Positions 46,108 through 53,857 of a stretch of 64,000 bases of DNA are shown here, in pieces (positions within the stretch are counted from its first letter, which is position 1; each line of letters opens with the position of its first letter). The DNA comes from Sphingomonadaceae bacterium (lineage in GTDB: Bacteria > Pseudomonadota > Alphaproteobacteria > Sphingomonadales > Sphingomonadaceae). Below the pieces are notes generated by a model. It was not told the DNA's origin and did no database searches. It worked only from the letters and a program-made list of their open reading frames with translations. The stretch lies in assembly GCA_025359685.1 (NCBI GenBank), contig JANYEY010000083.1, positions 1 to 64,000 of the forward strand, written 5' to 3'. The position numbers and the translations under genes are program-made.

Positions 46108-47412
46108 TCATTCGGCAAAAGTGATCGCAACGGGATCGGATCGCTTCAAGGCGGCTCGAAGCAGGACCGCACCGCACAGCACCGAAACACCCGCCATCCA
46201 TGCCAAAGCCACTCCGACCGGATTACTCTGACTTGTCACAAGCCCCGAGAAAAACCCGACCAACGGCGGACCCAGTCCCAACCCGAACAGATTTCCAACC
46301 AACAGATACAACGCCACCATCCGCCCGCGCAGTGGGGCCGGAGTGACCGCAGCGAAAGCGGTTGTCGCTACCCCGAAGCACAGCGCCAAGGCAAAATAGG
46401 TTACGCCGAGCATTACGATCAGCAGGTCCGGATGAACGGCTAGGGGACTCAGTACCGCGAATGGAACGAGCAAGCCCGCTCCCCAGCCCATTACCTGCAA
46501 GGCCCCGCTAACGCGGCCGGCGCGGACCAGTCGCCGGGCAAGCACGCCGCTCAGCAGATTGCCGGCCAATGCCGCGACCAGGACTGTAGATCCCATCTGC
46601 GCGCCCACTTCGGCGGAGCTCCACCCGAATCTGCGAATGAACAGCGTCGGCATCCAGGCGGACAGAGCATTGGCAAACATGTAGAGCATCGCGGCTCCGC
46701 CAAGCAAAGGGCCGAACAGTGCCCGCTCAGCCGACACAAACCGGACGAGACCGTGGCGAGCTACCGGTGCGCTGGCACGAGGCGGCTCGGGCAGCAGCAA
46801 GATCACCGCGACCAGCGGCAGCCCCAGAAGCCCGGCGATGATCAGGACAGTCTGCCAACTGTGCCGCGCAGCAAACACTCCGCCAAGCAGCGGCAGATGT
46901 CGCGCACCGCTGGCTGCAAAAATGACCAGCCAGCCCCCGGCGATGAGCGCAAGCCCTGCACCCACCGAAATGCCCGCAGTGAAAATAGCCAAAGGCAGCG
47001 CCCGGTCACGCGCGGGGAACCGGTCGGCCAGAAGCGAGACGGCCGCCGGCACAAGCGCCGCCTCTCCCATTCCGACCCCGACCCGGGTCGCCAGCAGCGT
47101 GTGGAAGTCAGCGGCAAAACCGCCGAGCACTGTCATCGCAGACCACACGAATAATCCGGCCGCGATTAGCCGGACGCGGTGGACGCGATCGGCCAGGATC
47201 CCCAGCGGCATTCCCAGCAGCGCATAGAAGAGCCCAAACGCGGGGCCTTGCAAAATTCCGATCTCGAAATCGCTCACTCGCAGGTCGTGGCGTAAGTCGT
47301 TGACCAGCAGACTGAGAATCTGGCGGTCGATGAACGACAAGGCGTAAGCCAGCAGCAAAACTACGACCAGATACCATCCACCGCGACCATGTGCCGGCGC
47401 TGCTGTAATCAT
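46108..47412 (-). CDS. MFS transporter (Spinster-like)
   Basis: GGWYLVVVLLLAYALSFIDRQILSLLVNDLRHDLRVSDFEIG. Confidence 0.87.
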   Translation of the reverse strand: MITAAPAHGRGGWYLVVVLLLAYALSFIDRQILSLLVNDLRHDLRVSDFEIGILQGPAFGLFYALLGMPLGILADRVHRVRLIAAGLFVWSAMTVLGGFAADFHTLLATRVGVGMGEAALVPAAVSLLADRFPARDRALPLAIFTAGISVGAGLALIAGGWLVIFAASGARHLPLLGGVFAARHSWQTVLIIAGLLGLPLVAVILLLPEPPRASAPVARHGLVRFVSAERALFGPLLGGAAMLYMFANALSAWMPTLFIRRFGWSSAEVGAQMGSTVLVAALAGNLLSGVLARRLVRAGRVSGALQVMGWGAGLLVPFAVLSPLAVHPDLLIVMLGVTYFALALCFGVATTAFAAVTPAPLRGRMVALYLLVGNLFGLGLGPPLVGFFSGLVTSQSNPVGVALAWMAGVSVLCGAVLLRAALKRSDPVAITFAE

Positions 47413-47483
47413 CGATCCCAGGCTCCGCAGATATGAGTAAAACTCATAAGAAAGAGCCTTCTTATGCCGATCCGTTGCCGACA

Positions 47484-47494
47484 CCGAATAGCGG
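47484..47494 (+). promoter_or_regulatory. candidate operator CCGAATAGCGG
   Basis: ACACCGAATAGCGGGATTA in the divergent gap between 47412(-) and 47547(+). Confidence 0.5.
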
Positions 47495-47546
47495 GATTAG
47501 CGTCCGTTTCAGTCGCAGCGACGACTCGCGGACGGAGGGGACGAAG

Positions 47547-48398
47547 ATGCAAGCCAACCAGGAACTTCGGTCGCTGAAGCGAGGGCTCAAAGTACTGGCT
47601 TTGCTCAACCAGACCGAGAACGTTTCGATCACCGAACTCGCGCGGCATTTGAAGTTGCCTCGCACCACGGCCGAGCGGATACTTCTCACCCTTCTGGCGG
47701 AAGGTTACGTTCATCGCATTCCCGACGACAAGCGCTACCGGTTGAGTTCCAAGGTATGCTCGCTGTCTGGTGGGTTCTCGGAAGACTGCCGGGTGGTTCA
47801 GACCGCCAATCCGCTGCTGTTTCGGTTGACCGAACAGATCGGTTGGCCGCTCGCGCTCGCCACCCCGTCGGGCGACAGCATGATTTTGCGCAGCACCACC
47901 GATCCCGCTACGTCGTTGTGGCTCAGTCGCCGCCGGGTCGGGGCCGAGACGCCAATTCTCAACTCGTCCAGCGGGCTTGTCGCTTTCGCCTTTTCCAGTC
48001 TGGTTGAGCGCGAGATCTTGCGCGACTTCCTGCGAAAATCGCGCGATCCGGAAAACAGGCGACTGTCGACTGACAGCGAGGCGCTCGATATGCTGCTCCA
48101 GCCGGTGCTCGACAACGGTTTCGCATTGCAGCCGCCGCCCAACAACAATCCCGAACAAAGCATCGCCTTCCCGATCTTCGTTGGCGGCAAATATGTCGCC
48201 AGTCTGCTGATGATCTACATGACCCAAGCGATGACCAGCTTTGCCATGATTGAAAAGTATGCGCCCCATTTGCGTGAGCTGGCCAAGCGGATCGGCGAGG
48301 CCGTCGAGGCCCGAGTCGAGCTCGATTGTGACACCGACCTGCATTTCCCCGCGTTTCTGCCGGGCGGAGAACAAACTCCGATGTCGCACCACGCCTGA
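47547..48398 (+). CDS. IclR-family transcriptional regulator (IclR-2)
   Basis: MQANQELRSLKRGLKVLALLNQTENVSITELARHLKLPRTTAERILLTLLAEGYV; near-identical recognition helix to IclR-1. Confidence 0.87.
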   Translation: MQANQELRSLKRGLKVLALLNQTENVSITELARHLKLPRTTAERILLTLLAEGYVHRIPDDKRYRLSSKVCSLSGGFSEDCRVVQTANPLLFRLTEQIGWPLALATPSGDSMILRSTTDPATSLWLSRRRVGAETPILNSSSGLVAFAFSSLVEREILRDFLRKSRDPENRRLSTDSEALDMLLQPVLDNGFALQPPPNNNPEQSIAFPIFVGGKYVASLLMIYMTQAMTSFAMIEKYAPHLRELAKRIGEAVEARVELDCDTDLHFPAFLPGGEQTPMSHHA

Positions 48399-48403
48399 GC
48401 GGC

Positions 48404-49144
48404 TCATGCGCATAGCGCTCCCGCTCCGGCGATCGGTCCATGTTGACCGACCGCGGCGAGCGCGTCCCATAACAATGCTTGCGATCCGCTCACCGCGGGC
48501 TTGCCGCTCACCGCCTCAATCGTTGCGATCGCGGCGATGGTCTGGATTGCCGTGCAAGGAATCCAGAGACCGTCGGCTGCGGGAAACGCGGCGAGTCCCG
48601 CCAAGGCGATCGAGGCAACTTCTGCCGGAGACATGTTGCCAACAGTGACGATATCAACGGGCGTCGGAATGAAACGCGATACTTCTATTCCATACTCGGC
48701 CAGGTAGCTGCGAAGCCAGCCATTTGCTTCATCAGAATATGGCGTAAGCACTGCCGGGCGCGCGATCCCCATTCGTCGTAGCGCCTTGATCGAGGTTGCA
48801 CCCAAGCTTAGCGTCGGCCGATCGCTGGCAGCAGCGATCGCATCGAGCAGCCGCACCTCGGCTTGTGCGCCGGCATAGACACTGCCCAGTGTGCACGCGT
48901 AGGCAATCACCCCGCAGCCGGCACGCACCAGTTCGGCGGCAGCAAACGGTGCTTGGCCCGCAACCTCGGCATAACTACCCGGACTGCCGTCGCGTAGTGG
49001 AACGCGCATCACCGGAAACATGACTTCCTGCGGTAGCCAGTTCGGCCACTCGTATTCGAGCATTACTCCCGGAGATGGCTGAATTATACCGATCCGGCCA
49101 AGCGAGCCGGGAATACAGCGGTCCGGGAAGGCGGGATCACTCAC
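48404..49144 (-). CDS. Asp/Glu racemase superfamily protein, maleate cis-trans isomerase / arylmalonate decarboxylase-like
   Basis: LGRIGIIQPSPGVMLEYEW; two Cys sites VIAYACTLGSVYAG and LWIPCTAIQTIAAI. Confidence 0.78.
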   Translation of the reverse strand: MSDPAFPDRCIPGSLGRIGIIQPSPGVMLEYEWPNWLPQEVMFPVMRVPLRDGSPGSYAEVAGQAPFAAAELVRAGCGVIAYACTLGSVYAGAQAEVRLLDAIAAASDRPTLSLGATSIKALRRMGIARPAVLTPYSDEANGWLRSYLAEYGIEVSRFIPTPVDIVTVGNMSPAEVASIALAGLAAFPAADGLWIPCTAIQTIAAIATIEAVSGKPAVSGSQALLWDALAAVGQHGPIAGAGALCA

Positions 49145-49147
49145 GGT

Positions 49148-49822
49148 TCAATTTAACTGGAACGAGAGCGGCACGTAGTCGCTGTAGCCGGCTATGAAAA
49201 CGTTGTCGCGCCGTTGGCTTAGCTTGCGGCCGAGCAAGCGCAGTGCTGGCAGCTGTGTGTGCAGATCAGCAGTAGATTCGCCCTTGCGCATGTGGATCGC
49301 AAGCACCGCACAATGCCCGTCGGACAGCGGCACAGGGATTGCTGCTCGGCCCCCGCCGGTGTCAGCATAGATAACAAGATCGTCTTCCGTCTCGGCTGCA
49401 ATCAACCTTTCGAATTCGGGCGGCATTGCTTGCCGCTCTCCCGATCGCGGCAAGTCGGTCCCTTCCCCCGCTACCATGCAAACCAGTAATTCATCGCCTG
49501 CCGGCAAGGCCAGGGTCATCGTCCGTGCCAGCTGCTTACTGCAGGCAGCCATCGGCTCGATTGCTTCGGGTACTAGCCGACCGGCAGGATTACCGCCCCC
49601 CATTAAATCGAGTCCCAGCTTCGTCAAAACGAAGATCGACCCACCGGGGACCCGGCGCGCGTAACCATGACTTTCGAAGACTCCGAGAAAGGACCTGCCC
49701 GTTGCAGGAGTTAACCCTGTCAGTCCCGCGAATCCCGCAAGATCGAGCGGTGCCGCCCGTCCCAAGGTCGCGAGTGCGCGCAGACCCACGCGAAGTGTCT
49801 CGGAATCGCCAGCCGCAATCAT
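49148..49822 (-). CDS. IclR-like winged-HTH transcriptional regulator (IclR-3)
   Basis: SETLRVGLRALATLGRAAPLDLAGFAGLTGLTPATGRSFLGVFESHGYARR. Confidence 0.65.
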   Translation of the reverse strand: MIAAGDSETLRVGLRALATLGRAAPLDLAGFAGLTGLTPATGRSFLGVFESHGYARRVPGGSIFVLTKLGLDLMGGGNPAGRLVPEAIEPMAACSKQLARTMTLALPAGDELLVCMVAGEGTDLPRSGERQAMPPEFERLIAAETEDDLVIYADTGGGRAAIPVPLSDGHCAVLAIHMRKGESTADLHTQLPALRLLGRKLSQRRDNVFIAGYSDYVPLSFQLN

Positions 49823-49900
49823 CAGTTTATTCCCCTGCGGTGAGTGGCGGAACTTTCGCAGTCCGGCCCGCTGGAACGCAACTTGAACGGCCAAGCTTGC

Positions 49901-49911
49901 CCGCTATCCGG
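49901..49911 (-). promoter_or_regulatory. candidate operator CCGGATAGCGG (minus strand)
   Basis: Reverse complement of CCGCTATCCGG; 40 bp from a second site at 49941. Confidence 0.5.
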
Positions 49912-49940
49912 TTCAATAAAGGCAATGTTTGATGCTTTCA

Positions 49941-49951
49941 CCGCATAGCGG
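49941..49951 (+). promoter_or_regulatory. candidate operator CCGCATAGCGG (exact core)
   Basis: TTTCACCGCATAGCGGGATTA in the divergent gap between 49822(-) and 50054(+). Confidence 0.65.
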
Positions 49952-50053
49952 GATTAACCCAGTGAGCCTCGCAGCTCGGCATCCTTGCGGATTAGATTGG
50001 CTGAAACCCAGCCACGTTCCCTGGTACTGTCGCTGGCTTGCTGAGGAGTTTCC

Positions 50054-51355
50054 ATGTTTCACCTTGCTTGGTTCACCAACCCGCGTGCGCATGGCTGGAC
50101 AGCCAACGGTGCCGATCGCTGGGCTGGCAACGACATCTATCCCGAGCGCTGGCAGACACTGTCGTTCCTGAAGGACATGGTTCGCCAACTTGAAGGGGCC
50201 GGCTTCGATTTCATCATGATCGAAGACCATGTCGTCCTGACCAATGATAAGCAGAATCTCGAACCGCGGATCGATCCGATGATCGTCATGCCAGTGCTGG
50301 CCGAGGCAACGCGCAAGCTCGGCATTATCGGTACCTTTTCGTCGAGCTTTTATCCGCCGTTCCTGCTTGCGCGTCAGCTCAACTCGCTGGATCACGTTTC
50401 GCGCGGGCGGTGCGGGTGGAACGTTGTAACTTCGTCCGAGGATTGGGCCGCGCAGGCGTTCGGCCGCGACAAGCAACCGCCACATGACGAACGTTATGCG
50501 ATCGCCGATGAGATGCTCGATCTGGTCAAGCAACTGTGGGACGCATGGGAGCACGACCCGTTCGAGATGAGCGCCGAGACCGGTCGTTACGTCGATCCGA
50601 ACAAATTCCGCGAATTCAAATTCGAGGGTAAGTATCACCGGTCAATTGGTCCGCTCAATGTGACTCGCTCGCCGCAGGAGCGCCCGGTAATCTGCCAGGC
50701 TGGATCGTCGCCGGCCGGGCGCGATTTCGCCGCCAAGCATTCGGAGGTCATATTGTGCTCGACCTTCGGGCGTGACAGCGTGCCTGCGCTCAAAGAGTTT
50801 CGCGATGACATCCGGGCTCGGATGGTCGCCCACGGTCGCGATCCGGACGATGCAAAGGTCATGTTCCTGATTTCACCGGTCGTCGGCGATACCGCGGAAG
50901 CGGCGCAGGCGCGTTACGAGGAAGTGGTCGGCATGACCCCGACAATCCTAGCCCAGCGGCTTGGGCGGCTGACTCTGCACACTGGACTCGACTGGACCAA
51001 GTTCGATCTCGACGCGCCTTTCCCCGATATCGACCCAGCCGACATTGAGGGCTTTCAGGGCTTCGTCGCCTCGATCAAGGCCAAAGCTTCGGGCGGCAAA
51101 ACGTTACGCGAAGCACTGTGTGAGCAAGAGACGACTTCGCTCAAGCTGATCGGCACGCCCGAACAAGTCTCTGACAAAATGGAAGCGGCGATGGCCGAAA
51201 TCGGCGGTGACGGTTTCCTAATGCATGCCCGCCCGCTGACGCGCCGCTATCTTGCCGAAGTGCTCGACGGGCTGGTGCCGTTGCTGCAGCGCCGGGGCCT
51301 AGTGCGGACCACATACGAAACATCCACGCTGCGCGGACATCTAGCGCAGTTTTAG
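50054..51355 (+). CDS. LLM-class flavin-dependent monooxygenase (NtaA/SnaA/DszA-like)
   Basis: FIMIEDHVVLTNDKQNLEPRIDPMIVMPVLAEATRKLGIIGTFSSSFYPPFLLARQLNSLDHVSRGRCGWNVVTS. Confidence 0.9.
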   Translation: MFHLAWFTNPRAHGWTANGADRWAGNDIYPERWQTLSFLKDMVRQLEGAGFDFIMIEDHVVLTNDKQNLEPRIDPMIVMPVLAEATRKLGIIGTFSSSFYPPFLLARQLNSLDHVSRGRCGWNVVTSSEDWAAQAFGRDKQPPHDERYAIADEMLDLVKQLWDAWEHDPFEMSAETGRYVDPNKFREFKFEGKYHRSIGPLNVTRSPQERPVICQAGSSPAGRDFAAKHSEVILCSTFGRDSVPALKEFRDDIRARMVAHGRDPDDAKVMFLISPVVGDTAEAAQARYEEVVGMTPTILAQRLGRLTLHTGLDWTKFDLDAPFPDIDPADIEGFQGFVASIKAKASGGKTLREALCEQETTSLKLIGTPEQVSDKMEAAMAEIGGDGFLMHARPLTRRYLAEVLDGLVPLLQRRGLVRTTYETSTLRGHLAQF

Positions 51356-52587
51356 GGAACTTCGCTTCGTCCGATCGGTAACGGCGGACGAAGCGTCAGT
51401 ATCATCACTGAGGACGCGGCGAACAGCGCGGCACCGACCAGCAAGGCGACATCGTAACTGCCGTAGTGGTCATAGGCGAGGCCGCCGAGAAGCGGGCCAA
51501 GCCCTGCGCCGATCCCGTAGAGCGCATAGAGCAGCCCATATGTCTTGCCGTAGTGCGCGCGGCCGAAGAACGAGGCGCAAAAATAGGCGGCGATGTCGTG
51601 CTCGGCCCCGCCGGCAAGACCGACCAACGCGATTGCGAATCCGCACAGCCACAGATTGTTCCCGGCACCGAGCAGGATTAGGCACGACACTGCCGGCAGC
51701 GCGAACATGAAGAAGGCCACTATCGGGCCGCGGACGCGATCGAGCAAAAAGCCGCTGGTCAAACGTCCACAGGTAACCGAAATGCCGATCAGTGCTGCCA
51801 GCGCGGCGGCCCTTGAGGCAACGATCCCACGATCGGTCAGCAGCGGTATGGTATGAATCATTACCGCCGAAACCGCGAGCGCCAGGATCAGGAATGCCGC
51901 CGCCATCTGCCAGAAGCATAGCGTCCGCACGGCCCGCGCGAATGAAAAGCTCGTATCGTCTAAACTGCTGACTCGCATGCTCGCATCCGGCGCCGTGTCC
52001 TCTGGTTCGCGGAAGAACGCGTAAGTCAGTGGTAGCCCGAGCACCAGCGGCAGCGCAGCAAGACCAAGATAGGCTGCTTGCCATCCGCCTTGCGCCATCA
52101 GAAAACGCAGATAGGTCGGTAAAGCCGCGCCGATCAGGCCGGTGCCGACCAACGACAGGCCAAGCGCCAAGCCGCGCCCGGCCACGAACCATCCAGTTAC
52201 CGCCCGGCTCCACGTCATGGTCATGGTGCCGGCCCCAAGGATCGCCACCGCGACGTAGCCAGCGTAAAATTGACTCAGTGTCCCCATCTGAGTCATGGCG
52301 GCAAACGCTGCAATCAACAAAACCTGCGACCAGAGAACCACCCGGCGCGCGCCAAAGCGATCGGCCATTGCTCCGGCAATCACGCCTGCCGCCAGACCGC
52401 CGAAGCTGAGGAACATCGGCGCGGTGGTGATCTCGGCGCGGGACCAACCAAACTGCTGGTGGAGCGGATCTACCAGCACGGAAAAGCTGTAACTAGCCAA
52501 AGGAACTGCGCCGCAGCCGGCCCCAAACGCAGTGGCTAGAACGACCGGCCATCCGCGGGCAAATTCGTGGCGCCGAACGGTGATCAA
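51352..52587 (-). CDS. MFS transporter
   Basis: ATAFGAGCGAVPLASYSFSVLVDPLHQQFGWSRAEIT; 12-TM MFS organisation. Confidence 0.85.
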   Translation of the reverse strand: MITVRRHEFARGWPVVLATAFGAGCGAVPLASYSFSVLVDPLHQQFGWSRAEITTAPMFLSFGGLAAGVIAGAMADRFGARRVVLWSQVLLIAAFAAMTQMGTLSQFYAGYVAVAILGAGTMTMTWSRAVTGWFVAGRGLALGLSLVGTGLIGAALPTYLRFLMAQGGWQAAYLGLAALPLVLGLPLTYAFFREPEDTAPDASMRVSSLDDTSFSFARAVRTLCFWQMAAAFLILALAVSAVMIHTIPLLTDRGIVASRAAALAALIGISVTCGRLTSGFLLDRVRGPIVAFFMFALPAVSCLILLGAGNNLWLCGFAIALVGLAGGAEHDIAAYFCASFFGRAHYGKTYGLLYALYGIGAGLGPLLGGLAYDHYGSYDVALLVGAALFAASSVMILTLRPPLPIGRSEVP

Positions 52588-53558
52588 GCAACGATTCCTT
52601 TGCCCGTGCTTAGCAGCAGGTCCAGCTCTGCCAGATCCTCGGCGGCAGGAGCCCAGTTGGCCGCAAAAGCATTGGCGCTGACCTGCGCCACCTTGGTTGC
52701 CCCCGCAATGACGCTCGACACTTCGGGCCGCGCAAGTAGCGCACCGATCGCAACGTCGACCATGCCAATGCCGCGGGCAGCGGCAAACGCGGCCAATGCC
52801 TCGATCTTGTCGTAGGTTGCCGCGTCGATTTCACGCCCGGCCATCCGGGTCCCCGCAGGAGCAGGCTTGTCACGGCGGTACTTGCCCGTAAGCCAGCCGT
52901 TGGCGAGCGGGAAATATGGCAGCAGACTAACTCCAACCCGAGCGCAGGCCGGAATAAATTCGGCCTCCGCGCCGCGCTCGAGCAGGCTGTAGTGGTCCTG
53001 TGCGGCAACGAACCGCGCGGTGCTAATGCTGCGCGCGATCCGGTCGGCATCGACCAGCTGCCAGCTGGCAAAGTGCGAGTGGCCGATCGCTCGCACTTTA
53101 CCTTCGACCACTAACTCATCGAGCACCGCCAGCGTCTCTTCGATCGGGGTGCGCGGATCGGGCCAATGCATTTGATAAAGGTCGATGTAGTCGGTGCCGA
53201 GCCGCCGCAAACTGGCCTCGCATGCCTGGCGGATATACTTACGGGAACCCCACCTGATTGGCCCTGCCGGGTCGAGACCCGATCCCCACTTGGTCGCGAA
53301 GATAACCTGCTGGCGGCGATCCTTGAGAATCGCGCCAAGCTGCTCTTCCGAGCCGCCATCGCCGTAGACATCGGCGGTATCATACAGCGTGATACCCGCA
53401 TCGAAAGCGGCGTCGATTATTGCTCGAGCTTCGGCCAGGCCAAGCGAACCATAGACGGTTCCGCTGGCAGCATGAACCGGTCTGGCGCCGAAGTTGTTGC
53501 AACCCAGCCCCACCGCCGAAACCTTGAGACCCGATTGGCCGATTTGCCGGTAATGCAT
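52584..53558 (-). CDS. aldo/keto reductase
   Basis: MHYRQIGQSGLKVSAVGLGCNNFGAR; LYDTADVYGDGGSEEQLGAIL; DYIDLYQMHWPDPRTPIEETLAVL. Confidence 0.92.
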   Translation of the reverse strand: MHYRQIGQSGLKVSAVGLGCNNFGARPVHAASGTVYGSLGLAEARAIIDAAFDAGITLYDTADVYGDGGSEEQLGAILKDRRQQVIFATKWGSGLDPAGPIRWGSRKYIRQACEASLRRLGTDYIDLYQMHWPDPRTPIEETLAVLDELVVEGKVRAIGHSHFASWQLVDADRIARSISTARFVAAQDHYSLLERGAEAEFIPACARVGVSLLPYFPLANGWLTGKYRRDKPAPAGTRMAGREIDAATYDKIEALAAFAAARGIGMVDVAIGALLARPEVSSVIAGATKVAQVSANAFAANWAPAAEDLAELDLLLSTGKGIVA

Positions 53559-53692
53559 TCAGGTGTCCTTACAGCTGCAAGTGAAGACTACCTCTGCTTC
53601 TTTGCAGATCGATCGGGCGGCGCAATTCTACCCGTCAATCGGGCTTTGATCTTGCTTTGTCGTTATGTGCGCTGCGCATGGCCGGTTGCGAT

Positions 53693-53707
53693 ATTCGCAT
53701 TTCGGGA
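53693..53707 (+). promoter_or_regulatory. candidate operator ATTCGCATTTCGGGA
   Basis: In the divergent gap between 53558(-) and 53858(+); shares CGCATTTCGGG with the site at 12114. Confidence 0.45.
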
Positions 53708-53857
53708 CCGCTTTACCCGATTGCTGGTCAAACCCGGAACCCCCGCTTGTTTAACATTGTTGCGCTGCGCCAAGTTCAAAAAGCGAAAGAAGTCCCAAAC
53801 TTCCACGCTTCAGGGCCAACCGTTTCTATATCGCTGCACTTTTGAGGGGTTTCATCC

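Noticed and set aside
48407-48422. ATGCGCATAGCGCTCC, resembling the operator core
   Set aside because: Lies in the 3' coding end of the racemase-like gene in a convergent region with no promoter to control; counted as chance.
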